Part shown: positions 34,936 to 45,887 of the stretch, in pieces
Numbering within the stretch: the first letter of the stretch is position 1
Layout of the letters: each line of letters starts with the position of its first letter
From: Aphrocallistes beatrix
Taxonomy: Eukaryota > Porifera > Hexactinellida > Sceptrulophora > Aphrocallistidae
Assembly: GCA_963281255.1 (NCBI GenBank)
Contig: OY725497.1
Coordinates: forward strand, 4,642,968-4,706,967
DNA length: 64,000 nt
Direction: 5' to 3'
Notes under the pieces: model-generated
What the model was told of the DNA's origin: nothing
The model's input: only the letters and a program-made list of their open reading frames with translations
Database searches by the model: none
Made by a program: the position numbers and the translations under genes

Positions 34936-35382
34936 AGTTCCAAGAAATATTCCTGTGCTAATGGATCATCACAAGCAACGGAGGAACTCGTTTAGCGGCG
35001 AGATGTCAATTTAGCTAGCTGGTAAAAAATCTCAATTTCATCTTGACAGACCGTATGACACATCCTGTGTAAGCCATTTATCTTCTCATCAATGGAATAT
35101 GCAATCCCGCCAAAACAGATCCATGTAGAGCTGAACATTACCTCAAACTGATGGCACTGTATCCTTCACAGACAGCTACTGGGAAACAAACCACTTGTCA
35201 CCTTATAAGGATGATCGATGAATTAGAACAGACCAGAATATCGATATTGTTGTTTCAACAAAGAGGTTTGGAATGCATTACAAGTTTTCTCAGGTTTCGA
35301 TATTTCTGTGTTTAAAAGTTTGGTCATCACTGAAATCCTGTGATGAACAGACTTGCCATTGTAGCTGGCTGGATTGTATTGC

Positions 35383-36116
35383 GCATACTTTCCAATTGTC
35401 CCATTTTGCACTCTTTCATTGAGCTAATTATACATGAAATTTCCCCCATCATGTCCCGCTTTTTTGATTCTATATATAATACTTTTCCATTGCGTCCCGC
35501 CATGTCCCGCGAAATCAACGCTGCGTCCCGCTTTATCATGGCTCAGGTTGGCATGTAAGATCGAATCCAATAAAATCAGAACACGACTTATCAAAATATT
35601 ATATAGTCGACCTTAGGTAACACCGTAGGCTCGCCAAGTGTGGGTACCTGGAAGGGGGGCCGCCCCCCCCCAGGTTTGGAGCCTGTGGGGGGCCGTGGTG
35701 CCGGGCAGTGGAACAGTGGAGGAAGCTGTGGCATGGCAGGACTCCACACAAACTTAGGTTACAACTAAACCCCAAAATTATGTAATTGAGTCTAAATAAT
35801 ATCCCAATTACATTTTTCCACTATAGTCCGAGATTTTCTTTTCTTTCGGTAACAACAATAGCTGTACATCGATATTTGAGCATCTAAGAGACCCCCCTTA
35901 CCGTCGCTCTCTCTTGCCCCCCCCAGGTTTTATGCTATTTTGAATTTCGCGGGACATGGCGGAACGCAATAGAAAAGTACTATAAATAGAATACAAAAAA
36001 ATCGGGACATAATTGGGAAATTCCATGCAAAAGCGGGACACTCGAGAAAATTAGCTCAATAGAAGAGTGAATAAAGCGGGACGTCCCGCCAAAAACGGGA
36101 CAGTTGGCAAGTATGC
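35383..36116. mobile_element. Family K inverted element (GCATACTTGCCAACTGTCCCG ends), with insertion
   Basis: The left part (GCATACTTTCCAATTGTCCC, CGCCATGTCCCGCG) is mirrored by the right part (CGGGACATGGCGG ... CGGGACAGTTGGCAAGTATGC). Between them, 35620-35775 is a GC-rich repeat also found at 51527-51672. Related to 51114-51431. Confidence 0.6.
35620..35775. repeat. GC-rich dispersed repeat L, copy 1
   Basis: Contains GGGTACCTGG, poly-G/C runs and CTCCACACAAACTTAGGTTA. The reverse complement recurs at 51527-51672. Both are adjacent to or inside family K elements. Confidence 0.7.
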
Positions 36117-36779
36117 ACATATATAAAAAGGGAATTTCACACTTGAGAAACCTCAACGAAGTTCTAGCAATTACTCATTAATTTAATGTTTATTTCCGCG
36201 CGCGAATGAGCATATTTAATTAATTAATAGCTCACTTTTATATGGACCAAGGACGATTTTTTGCATTCATATGGAGTCCGACCTACTCTCGTGATTATTG
36301 TAATTGCGCTATCGTTCATGTCAAACCATAACTCTTCTTTTCAATTAGATACTTTCTTCGTCCATGGTTATACTCTAAATACAAAATTACTGTTCTCGAA
36401 TATACAACTTGGACATGTGAATAGTTACAATAAGCCCCGGGGTTTAATGTCCCACAGATTAGGTGGAAATTACGTCATCACCATGATAAAAGCATTTTAT
36501 ATTCCATGTAATGTGTGAGAATAATTGTGATCAGTAATGGTGTTTGCATCACATAATTATACTTGATTTCCCAGATTATATATTCATTCTAGTCACTATA
36601 TATTTCTGCAACTGACATTTCCTTCAATTCCGTATGGAATTAAGGCCAAGCAAAATAGATTATTTGTACTCATCCATCTTTTTATAGAAATTAGGTGCGA
36701 AAGGGGATTTTATTTATGATAATTCAAATTGTCACCATTACTATCCAAAATTGATTCGAATCCTTTATAAATGTAGTTA
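36117..36779. other. AT-rich intronic stretch
   Basis: Nothing recognised; an 85-codon open frame at 36261-36518 shows no domain. Confidence 0.35.
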
Positions 36780-36965
36780 CAATTGACAAGTGTTGCCACC
36801 TATTTTTAGTGCAGTTCCTAGTATGGAGATGTCTTATGTCTGATCGGCGTGCGACCTCCGTCTGCTCGCTCCTGGAAATTCTATTGGACCAAATTGCACC
36901 AAATTTGGACCATATATTCCTTATATGGTGGAGATTTGAACCTGTGTCCAAATTATGAAATATTT
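36780..36965. repeat. Dispersed repeat M, copy
   Basis: Shares CCTAGTATGGAGATGTCTTA, CTGCTCGCTCCTGGAAATTC and the following block with 57395-57545 (opposite orientation) and 61080-61180. Confidence 0.7.
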
Positions 36966-37403
36966 TCACACCTTTCCAATTGGTGAGAGGGGAGTGTTAT
37001 CTCACATGAAATCTACACCCCTAAACCCCATGTCAACCTTTGGAAGCTAGTGTCTAGCTTGTTTTTCAATTCGTCAAATGGTGTGAAAAATATATATATA
37101 TATACAGTCGACTCCGCTTATTAGGGCCACTTTATATTTTGTTTATTTATGTATTGATTCTCAAAGAGAGCTCAAAATGGTACATAATGATAGCTCATGA
37201 TCATACCAAAACTCCATTTCCGTTGGGAAGAAATTTGAATCCAAAACTCGCCTTGTGACAGTAGGAATTTCTAATTTTATCTACTTATTGTGGTTACTCG
37301 ACTTTGGAATGCAAAAATGAAAGAATTTATTGTCTCAGACAAATATTTTTGATGAATTTCTAGGTTCTCATATTACTAGAATGTGGTAAACACCTTCGTA
37401 AAC

Positions 37404-37463
37404 AAATTGAAGAGTACGAAATTTAATGCTATTGCAAGCATGAAATTTCGTACTCTTCAATTT
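37404..37463. repeat. Short perfect-type hairpin, 27-bp stem, 6-nt loop
   Basis: 37404-37430 and 37437-37463 pair with one mismatch (AAATTGAAGAGTACGAAATT and its complement), leaving loop 37431-37436. Its length resembles a small-RNA precursor, but no expression evidence is available. Confidence 0.85.
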
Positions 37464-37750
37464 CAACAACTGTGAATTCTTTCCAAAGCACAATTACGAG
37501 TACCTGTATCCCCTTGTGCCACTTGCCACCATTATATATTATGGGAACAAGTGGATCAAGGTGGCACAAGCGAAATTAATTCCCTTTAGGCATAATTGAT
37601 GAATAGAAAACTTCTAAACTGGGTAACTCGAGTGTGTAGATTTGGAATTTGATATCAGATTTTCGGTAGCTGTCGTGAGTTTAATGAATTTGCCTCAATG
37701 GAGAGACCCATTTTAGTATTATTTATGATTCAAAGGAATATGGTGTTCCA

Positions 37751-37816
37751 ATACTCGGCTAGTACGTACTAATAACTCCTTCCCGAAGGGGTACGTCTTA
37801 TCCGAGTTCTACTGTA
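37751..37816. mobile_element. Family B MITE, internally deleted
   Basis: AATACTCGGCTAGTACGTAC and GTACGTCTTATCCGAGTTCT-ACTG flank only about 25 bp. Followed by a Helentron-like AT-rich fragment and a G/C-run repeat (37965-38085). Confidence 0.6.
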
Positions 37817-38693
37817 TAAGGTAGATAACATCTCTAAATAAGTCTGTCTTACTGTTATAATCGATATCACTCGAAAAATCACAAAATTTGGCAATTTTTT
37901 ACTTTTTAATTAATACGTAATGATGACGCCATGACGCAACCATTTTATGAGCAAAACTCGAGTTGGTTCCAGGGGGGGGGCTCGGCCCTAAATTTTGTAT
38001 TGCTTCTATGGGCCATCTTCGAATCCAGGGGGGGCTGGGGGGGGGCTCGAGTCCCCCAGTCCCCCCGGGTTCGGCGCCTATGTCCCTGAGTATTGAAGAT
38101 TCAATACGTTTTTATTGGAAATGTACCAAAAAATAAATTATTGTCATAATATTAGCAATTGTAATAACATTTTAGGAATCAATACCCTCAAAACATTATG
38201 AAGATCTTGTATGCTAAAATAATTTTTAAATCTGTTCACTTATTTGAACTTTTAAAAAGTATAACTTCAGGAAAACTATTTTTGGAATAAGAATAAGTCC
38301 TACTTTTTATGTTTGGGACTTTGTAGTTACATTTCCGGGTACATAAAATCCCCTCACAAATGATGCATGAAGTGTGCATGGTGGGTTTGTTCGTTGTGTA
38401 ATAATGAAATTAAAAGTCTAACCTCGCCCTCGTCATTTGCATTTTGCTCTCAAATTACGTAGCTTCGTAATGTAATCTGAGCCTAACTCTCTTACTGAAC
38501 CTTTGTGACCTGAAGCACTGTTGCGTGAAATTATGTGGCGATTATATAACAGGAACCATGGATGTATAACTCTAGGATCTCCGATACATTGTTGAGTTTT
38601 CGAAAGTGTTAATAGCCGCAAGCAAGAATCTTGATAACTTAAAACTACCAAATTGAACCAAATGATCATGTTTTGTGAAATATTCTGTAATAG

Positions 38694-38814
38694 GAACTAC
38701 AAGTTGCATAATATTAGATCAGAGTTTGCTAAGGCTTCTAAGCGAATGTCTCAGAATTTCACGAAAGTTGTACATCCATGTTCCTGTTTATACCCTCTAA
38801 CACCACCCCATGAG
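38694..38814 (+). CDS. Candidate exon A of a possible BRCT-domain gene
   Basis: An open 121-nt stretch between acceptor TGTAATAG and strong donor ATGAG/GTAAGT. It encodes NYKLHNIRSEFAKASKRMSQ and a proline/cysteine-rich end. It ends in phase 0, which matches the start of exon B 962 bp downstream. The peptide itself has no recognised domain. Confidence 0.35.
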
Positions 38815-39108
38815 GTAAGTGTTAAAGTGGCTGACACATAAGTAAACTCAAAATATAATATTCGCACACAAAATTTCCATTATACACATTCTAATGCTAT
38901 AAATAGAAGCAACTTACCATGGTGATGCTGGAATGTAAGATTATCAGAAATAGTGGCAGTGTTTTGAATTGACCGCAAACTTGATTTAGAGTTGAACACT
39001 TCCAGACGGTTAGACAGGAACAACCAACTTCAATAGCTCTCCTCTGATCTGAAAAAAGTAATACAAATAATGAAAAAATGAGTGAAAAATTGAAGTATTA
39101 AAAGTCCA

Positions 39109-39161
39109 TTGCGCATGCGCAATCGTCACATTGCGCATGCTCAATTGACCAATTGCGCATG
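39109..39161. promoter_or_regulatory. NRF1-like palindrome cluster
   Basis: TTGCGCATGCGCAA (39109-39122) is a perfect palindrome matching the NRF1 consensus (YGCGCAYGCGCR). Two further half-type sites, TTGCGCATGC and TTGCGCATGA, follow within 40 bp. Such sites mark CpG-type promoters in animals. It lies between candidate exons A and B, so it might be a promoter of a nested gene or incidental. Confidence 0.45.
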
Positions 39162-39776
39162 ATCTATCATCACTTTGCACATAATACGCAAAAACCACTT
39201 AAAATATTTCTATATGTGCAAAACTCCAAAAATTAATGTCGCTAAAACCACCACATTGAATTGAATTGCGTCTCTACCGGGAGCCTTTAGCGAAAAAAAG
39301 CCTCATTTCGCACATTTTTTGATCCAATCTCCAACTAAAACGCCTCGGACCGAGCAGAGGATCCTGTCAATCGGACCTAAAAGCCTCCATTCGTCACCTT
39401 TGGGATTGTATTCCTCTCTAATGTGTCAATTGATCATGCACAATGAACTTTTTAATATATGGAAAAATTCCTTTTTTTGTGCACTTTTTATTCCGAAAAA
39501 TATACAACAATTATGAGTTTGGGATGTTATTGAGAGATTTAGGGGGTACATGTTTCCAAACGAAATTGATTCTAATTCCTGAAAGAGGTTCGAAATTTCC
39601 TTTCGGAAATCAATCTCACCCCTGCTGACTCAAAATATAAATTTGCTCCCATTTTGTTGACTCGAAGCTGGGAAAATAGTTACTACCTTAACAGGTCTCT
39701 ACGATACATCTCGCTTAGATATCAAGATGATTAGATCACTAAGGAATTGAATGTTTTCAACTTACAATTTATTCAG

Positions 39777-39936
39777 GAGGAATACTGTCTTTTTACGTCA
39801 AGTAGAAAGTATGTTACGATCTCATGCATAAAGTCATCAAAAACTTCCGAAATATTTCGCTGTTCCAAGGGAGTGTGTGTTGATTGGATTGTAGAGTCTG
39901 TCATAAGACGAAATATAAGCCACATCACACATCCAG
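39777..39936 (+). CDS. Candidate exon B: BRCT-like segment
   Basis: A 160-nt exon between acceptor TTTATTCAG and donor CATCCAG/GTAGAT. The peptide includes CSKGVCVDWIVESVIRRN, the pattern of the last helix of a BRCT domain (V-x-x-x-W-[IV]-x-x-S). BRCT domains bind phosphopeptides in DNA-repair proteins. The frame is in phase with exon A. A third possible exon at 40054-40176 encodes KRLLAQESYYVSGKR and ends in TAA, but its phase does not match this donor. The gene lies on the same strand inside the presumed bHLH-PAS intron. It could be a real nested gene, an alternative interpretation of the locus, or a relic. Confidence 0.45.
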
Positions 39937-40917
39937 GTAGATAAATTTAGAATCTATTGTAAAATAAATGAATACAAAATGTGAATGCATATATTCTGGG
40001 ATTGAATGAGAGGAATTTGCGAATTTTGTATCATCATTGAAATTTTGTTTTAGAATAAGAGGTTATTAGCTCAAGAATCGTATTACGTTTCGGGAAAGCG
40101 TTGTTTATTGTGGGCAAGCAATTACAGAGTTCCGAATTCGATTGATTTGTCTAATTATCCCTATCGGTTTATATAATTATTAAAATCAAGCATTAGACTC
40201 TTCTAGGGTTTTAAAATGAAAATGGAATTATAAATCCTTTATCAATCTGAAGACTATTCGATTCAGATAACTGATGTTTTTCTAAAGTAAGCTGATTGAT
40301 TACCTATAAATTGATAACCAACTGAGTTAGGCAAAATAACTAGTAAAATTCCAAGGTGGCGAAATGTAATAATGGCAATGTAGTGTGCTAGCATATAGCT
40401 GATAGTGTCTTGGTCATGAACTCTCCTTTAAGTCATGATCATTTTGCCATCAGGTCACGATTTTTTCACTTTAGGAAATAGAATATTATTATAATATCCT
40501 GCGGTTGGCTTAGTGGTTTTTCTATTTATAGAAGACCCAAACTTGTATGGCTTCCCCACCCAAAATGGCTTAAACCGGAAATGACGCAACAAAACACCTC
40601 GCAAACCGCGAGATAATTCTTAAGAGTATTTTAGTTTCGACAGCGGGCGTTCAACAAGTATATGATTCATTATTGATACTTAGATTGGAAAGCAGTTGTT
40701 ATGTTGGATGGTTGTCATATTCGAATTCCCTTGGAATATTTGCTAACATCTTATACGGGGATTCACACGAAAAGCATTTTATTTATGGAATTAACTTTGA
40801 TTATATAGAACTAGATCCACCTAGCAGTAGTAGCCTCATATCAATTTCAAGTAAATACATTGGATACTTCAACTTAATTGAAAAAATGCCAGTCGACAGA
40901 CTTATTGTGCAGCTCCA
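39937..40917. other. Intronic DNA with a candidate third BRCT exon
   Basis: 40054-40176 is open for 40 codons to a TAA behind acceptor GTTTTAG. About 40500-40600 is a J-type repeat with CTATTTATAG. Otherwise unremarkable. Confidence 0.35.
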
Positions 40918-41052
40918 TTAATTAAACCCGATTCGGACTAGGAATTTTGCTAACTTATTTGCGTTTGAATCATTTTGGGCGGGAAAACCCTAAAAGTGTG
41001 GGGTATGTTCTATAAATAGAAGATGCCCCAAGGCTAAATAGGGTTTAATTAA
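40918..41052. mobile_element. J-type MITE (TTAATTAAACCC ends)
   Basis: 135 bp, ends TTAATTAAACCC and GGGTTTAATTAA, interior with CATTTTGGGCGGGAAAACCC and TTCTATAAATAGAA. TTAA at both borders followed by CCC recalls piggyBac-type target duplications, but this is only suggestive. Diverged relatives occur at about 12530, 16150, 16490, 26640, 40500 and 41200. Confidence 0.6.
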
Positions 41053-41147
41053 GTGTCGTAGGAGGCGAAATGTGAATAAATATTATAATCGAGCGGGAAA
41101 TATCCATTTCGAGCTTTCTAAATTGTTAAATTTGAAATGTATACATC

Positions 41148-42074
41148 AGTGGTTCTCCACCTCGGGGTGCCATTAAAACCCTCCGTCGCCCCTGGAATGT
41201 GTCGCGTCATTTCCGGTTTAAGCCACTTTGGGCGGGGAAGCCATAAAAATCGGGGTATTTACTATAAATAGAAAAAACCCAAGCCACCCGGGGGAACATT
41301 TCTTGGGGTCGCCGAAATTTTATTGAGGTAATACAGTCGGCTCCACTTAATAGGCTGACCCTATTAAGTGGAGTCGACTGTATTTATATGAATTGAGTTC
41401 AGGGCTATTGCATGAGAAATTTGACACAATTATGCCACTTTGTGTCTTTGTGTAACTTGTGTTACTGAAAAATTTTCGTGCAAACTATTTTTGCAAACTT
41501 GATGCTATCTGATAAGAGTAAATGTTGCAACACAAACTTTCTTTGGATCATAACTAGAGATTTCACAATTTCCATTTTAACTGTAGAATGCCGAGCACTT
41601 ACATTTGTATGGCTTCAGTGGCATATTAAATGTCTGGGAGACATCCACGATAAGGGGACACTGTGTCCCCAGTTTCTGTCGAGGGTATAAATTCGGTTTA
41701 AAGATGAGCTGTTAAGCGAAATTGAAATTGTTTACTTGAAATCGATATGACAGATTGAACAAACTTATTCCTTTCATCTTTTTGTAAATATTTGGAACAA
41801 AAGAAAATTTGTTGTTCCGAGTTCAATAAATCTAATGTAGTGGCTATTCCTAACATAATTATTTTCATTCAATATTCTTTAACTCTCACACTTCGCGTTT
41901 GTTAGACTGTTAGAAGTTTTAAATGATTTTAATCTTACCTGCCAATGCAATTAGGAGAAATTCATCATTGATTAGAATTCATGTTCACAGGGCACTCTCA
42001 ATTCTCACGATTTAGAACCAATAGAACTCGGTTAGTCGTACTCGGATAATATACGTGCTTCGGTTTAGTACGTA
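41148..42074. other. Repeat fragments and AT-rich DNA
   Basis: A hAT-like end (CAGTGGTTCTCCACC at about 41148), a J-type fragment (41200-41290) and a minimal family A remnant (41332-41383). No gene recognised. Confidence 0.45.
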
Positions 42075-42374
42075 CAGTATACCCTCGCTAATCCGAACAG
42101 CTCTGTTCCAATCATCGAAAAAATCGTTCGGATTAGTGAATTTGTTCCGATTAGTGAAATAACACTAATTCAATGGGGCATTAATTATAATAAATTTGCA
42201 TTGTTAGAATATTATGGATATTATTTCGCTATGATTGTTTATTTAACGAGGTTTCTCAATCTTATTGATATATTTAAGTTTATAAACGTTTATTTAAAGC
42301 ATAGAGGCGAATGAAATTATATTTTGGGTGTTCGGATTTTAAGAATGAAGTGTTCGGACTATCGAGGGTGTACT
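42075..42374. mobile_element. Tigger-like MITE family C, complete
   Basis: CAGTATACCCTCGCTAATCC at the left; ATCGAGGGTGTACTG at the right; TA-flanked; internal sequence matches 32967-33229. Confidence 0.8.
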
Positions 42375-42660
42375 GTACTCATTCCTCTGAGTTACCAAAA
42401 TACTGGTTGGACATGTTAACACAGTGGGCATTTTTTTGGGGTGAAATGGAAGTATGAAAACTATGCAAGATAGAGATACATGATGTATTATTACCCTATA
42501 GGATATCAACCCCAAGAAAACGATTTCTGCAGAAAAAAATAATCTAGGTCTTCCCATTATAAAGTTATGACGTCATACTCAGAAATTATAGTTTTGAGTT
42601 TTAAAATTCAGTAACTAGAGGCAATAGAGGCATTTTATTTGAACCACAGACAGTTCAATT

Positions 42661-42799
42661 CGGACATACCTAATTTACGGAACGGAACGGAACCATTCCG
42701 GGAAATCTGAGCGCCTATTTTACGGAATGTTCCGTAAATTAGGCATTTTAAATCCCGGAATGGTTCCGTTCCGTTCCATTCCGTAAATACGGTATGTCC
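42661..42799. mobile_element. MITE family D variant
   Basis: CGGACATACCTAATTTACGG and CCGTAAATACGGTATGTCC ends with GGAACGGAACGG/CCGTTCCGTTCC inside. A diverged version of the GGGACGGGAC family. Confidence 0.65.
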
Positions 42800-43944
42800 T
42801 TCAATTCCATACTAGCAAAGGTGTAGCTAGGAAACTAAAGTGTCAGCTTATGCAGGTTCCACTTTATTAACTAAAAACTATTACACACGCATTCCTATTG
42901 GTACGAAAAAATGTCAGAAAGATCCCGCTAAGTCCCACAGTATGACACAAGCCCTTGCAGACTATCATGGTTCTTTAATAAAGGCAAAGCGCCTAAGGCG
43001 GAATCCGGCGTTTGGGTTCGTGACGGCGAAACCAAGGTCAAGGAACCGTGTGAACGCCCGCGCAATCTTCGTGGGTGGCGATATCTGTCCAGTTCAGCTG
43101 TCGCTAGAGCCAAAAATGAATCCGACATATCTTCGAACGGACATTTCCCGGGGCGACCAAGAATCTTGATCAACCCAAGAGCAACTCGGATCCTTACCGG
43201 GGGGCTAAATTAGAGTATCTTTGTTAAATTTCTTCCAATTTTTCCCCCGACAGGGTTGTAGCCCCCCCCCCCCCTTGGCGCCACCCCTGATCCTTACTCG
43301 AATCCGAAGTTCCTCTCCATCATCCAAACGCGACCCATGTAATCGAGACTGGGACCATTTGCCTGTAAAGCATAGACAGAACCGATGTCTCCCTCACTCT
43401 AGCACAAATCGACACACAGAAATGCTAAATGACGGAATCTCTGTTCCTTGGAACAGTCAGATAATTATATTTACCAAAAAGGACAGTGGCACCAGATTTG
43501 TATACCCCCGAATCCATGCTAATATGTTCTCAGGGGTTTACAATCTAGGTGAGGTGCTAAACCTACTGATAGTTGTATGCACTGCATGTGTGTGTGTATA
43601 TTATTGCGTGTTTACAGAGAAAAACTCGGCTATCAGTAGGCAAGAAAGATAGCACCCTAACTTTACCTTTACCTTTAGCGAGATGACATCCTTAGTGCTT
43701 TTGGCTCACTAAGGTTCTGCAAAAGTGTAGGCTCAGGTTATAACCCCAGGAGCATATTGAGTGGCCAAGGGCCGAATGTGGAGTTGCAGAATTTTTCTAT
43801 GACGTGCCATTTTTTTACAATCTTGATTTTAAAATAAATTATTCCTTTCACACTATTTGATACGAATAGATTTCTATTGTTCTGGATTTAACACCCGTTA
43901 CCAGAAGCTACTGTGAGATTGTGAGAGAGCTGTAGTTGTTCACG
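42800..43944. other. Moderately GC-richer region, possible decayed transposon
   Basis: Open frames of 109 and 143 codons occur at 42840-43169 and 43221-43652 with a poly-C run between them. Neither shows a confident domain; one phrase (HLPVKHRQNRC) hints at a zinc-binding transposase tail but the cysteines are lost. I leave it unassigned. Confidence 0.3.
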
Positions 43945-44275
43945 ACATGGACTGAAATTGGTTGATTATTCAAGTATAATAATATTTAGTAATGTGAACT
44001 TTGTGGATTAAAATTGACCTTACATTCAGGATTAGTTGACTTAATACGAAGTAAATTCTATTTATCACGAACCAAAATTTCCTGCTACAGTTCTGATTTC
44101 ATTAATGTAACTGCAGACAAATGGCAATTCAGCATACTTAGTAGAGAACAAGAGAGCGACGTATTGTTTCTCTAATATCCCCAAGCGCCCACTGGGTAAC
44201 TCTGCGGACACTGCGTGTCCGCAAACCGCACAGCTCAAGCAAGCGAAGCTGCTTGTCATGAGTATGCACTGAAAA
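43945..44275. repeat. Segment shared with the upstream flank of the second PAS gene
   Basis: About 330 bp (GACATGGACTGAAATTGGTT ... GCGGACACTGCGTGTCCGC) recurs in inverted orientation at 60531-60845 with roughly 90% identity by eye. In both places it lies just upstream of the PAS exon and in the same direction relative to the gene. Its end carries the GC-hairpin of the Helentron-like elements. Confidence 0.8.
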
Positions 44276-44609
44276 GTGTCTTCTATTTATACTCGGTAGG
44301 AATGCATTTTGAGCTCTATACTGAAAATACTTGACGCTGGTTGGTCAAATATAAAAGTTTTATTTTTAAGGTGAAACAAACAGACATACAACAATTAAAA
44401 TGTATTTATATAAGGACGAAAATAATATCAAAAAGATATCCGAGTTGACTTCCATCTTTCTCACTCAGTAACCATCCAAACTACCACAAATATGCCATAC
44501 TTGGTATTGCGGCGCATTTGTGGGATGTTTGTATGGATACTGGCTGGGCGCCAAAGATGGAGGTCAACTGGATATCTTTTCGATATTTTTTACACCATTT
44601 CTCCCATAG

Positions 44610-45887
44610 ATGTCTAACAATATTGCACCTCAAGATGAAGATGCACTCCGTTACTCTGATCAGTTTTTCATCGTCTTTGATCAATCATTGACGATTTTCT
44701 ATTTGAGTCCCAATTCCAACAAGTTCATCAATACTATGAGCAACAAACTGATTGGCCAACCGCTGAATAAGATAATATTGCCAGAAGATCTCGTGGAGCT
44801 CAGCCAAATAATTCAATCTCTGAGAGACCAACCCAGCCAACCGAAGCAAAGCTTTGTTTGTCATTCCCGGTTTAAAGCATCAGCTAACAAAACCAAAAAG
44901 TATTTTAACAGCATCCCTGGTTACAAGCTGTACAAGGTAACTGGGACTGTTGACACGCGTGATGGCGGGTTAATCCACGCGTTATGCAAACCCATCTTTG
45001 TTGACGAATTGATGGACCGTCCAATGGAGGACCACATTTTTATCACTCTTCTCAGTGTAGACACTTTGTCCATTCTCCATCAGGACCAGCGAGCACAGAA
45101 GTACATTAACCTAGGGCTTGATGAAGTCAAAGGACAATCTGCCATGTCGTACATACACTCTTCCTTCGTCGACAGCTTTTCTCCGCTATGCGCGTTGCTT
45201 TTCAAGAAAGGAGAATCGATGACTGATGCGTATTTGAGTAAGTCCCGTGATGGATGGATCTGGTTACGCTCCAGAATGGCGTTCTACTATACAACTGAAA
45301 AAAGCAAAAAAGAGGGAGATCGAAAAGTCATGATTGTTATATCCCAGGTGTTAAATGGCTCGAAGCACATTTCCGATTCAGATTCGCATAACATCAGAAT
45401 GACTGCTGCCTCAAAACCTGTTAAGCGGACCCCCCAGATTGATACGGTCCCTCGGATCTCCCAGGAACCTGAGTCTACCAGAGGCTATCCGGACGTCCAA
45501 TATGGCCACGGCTTATCAATGGCTACTCAGTCAGACTTGCCAATGCCTGGCATCTCCAATCCACAGTATTTTCCTGATAGTTCCACCTTTTCCCCTTTTG
45601 CTATTCCTCCACAGCACTCCATATATGATTTGGAGCAACAACCACTTAGCGACACTATTGAGTGGGACCCCAGCTTTAGCCAATGCCTGTTTTCAGACCA
45701 AGATATGGGTTTGGGGTTCAATCCGGTTGAGAATTCGTCTCTTCCGCAGTTTCTTCCGAGCTATTCACAAGACTATCCGCCCTTTGAGTCCATGCAGCAA
45801 GCCAGCAACGCAATGATCGATGAAAACTATCCATCGAGTGATGGAGCTTCAAGCGATATGTTTTCATTCGATCAGAGTGATCAGTAG
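44610..45887 (+). CDS. PAS exon of a bHLH-PAS transcription factor (terminal exon)
   Basis: The exon starts after acceptor CTCCCATAG in phase 0 and runs 425 codons to TAG. PAS-A lies at about residues 20-75 (FFIVFDQSLTIFYLS) and PAS-B at about 150-250 (VKGQSAMSYIHSSF; DGWIWLRSRMAFYY). The C-terminal 170 residues are rich in S, P, Q, F and acidic residues, like a transactivation domain. The ATG at 44610 aligns with a valine (GTG) at the start of the paralogous exon on the minus strand, so it is probably internal and the true start is in the bHLH exon at 27334, which ends in the matching phase. It shares roughly 60-65% identity across the PAS region with the paralogue at 58165-60438 but lacks that gene's long repeat array. 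Class assignment (AHR-like or other) is uncertain. Confidence 0.88.
   Translation: MSNNIAPQDEDALRYSDQFFIVFDQSLTIFYLSPNSNKFINTMSNKLIGQPLNKIILPEDLVELSQIIQSLRDQPSQPKQSFVCHSRFKASANKTKKYFNSIPGYKLYKVTGTVDTRDGGLIHALCKPIFVDELMDRPMEDHIFITLLSVDTLSILHQDQRAQKYINLGLDEVKGQSAMSYIHSSFVDSFSPLCALLFKKGESMTDAYLSKSRDGWIWLRSRMAFYYTTEKSKKEGDRKVMIVISQVLNGSKHISDSDSHNIRMTAASKPVKRTPQIDTVPRISQEPESTRGYPDVQYGHGLSMATQSDLPMPGISNPQYFPDSSTFSPFAIPPQHSIYDLEQQPLSDTIEWDPSFSQCLFSDQDMGLGFNPVENSSLPQFLPSYSQDYPPFESMQQASNAMIDENYPSSDGASSDMFSFDQSDQ

Noticed and set aside
42840-43652. ORFs of 109 and 143 codons, possible piggyBac-type zinc tail
   Set aside because: Only a short phrase (HLPVKHRQNRC) is suggestive, key cysteines are missing and the two frames are separated by a poly-C run; too weak to name.
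44065-44259. 64-codon minus-strand ORF upstream of the PAS exon
   Set aside because: Only part is conserved in the inverted copy at 60531-60845; it is more likely a by-product of the shared repeat than a gene.
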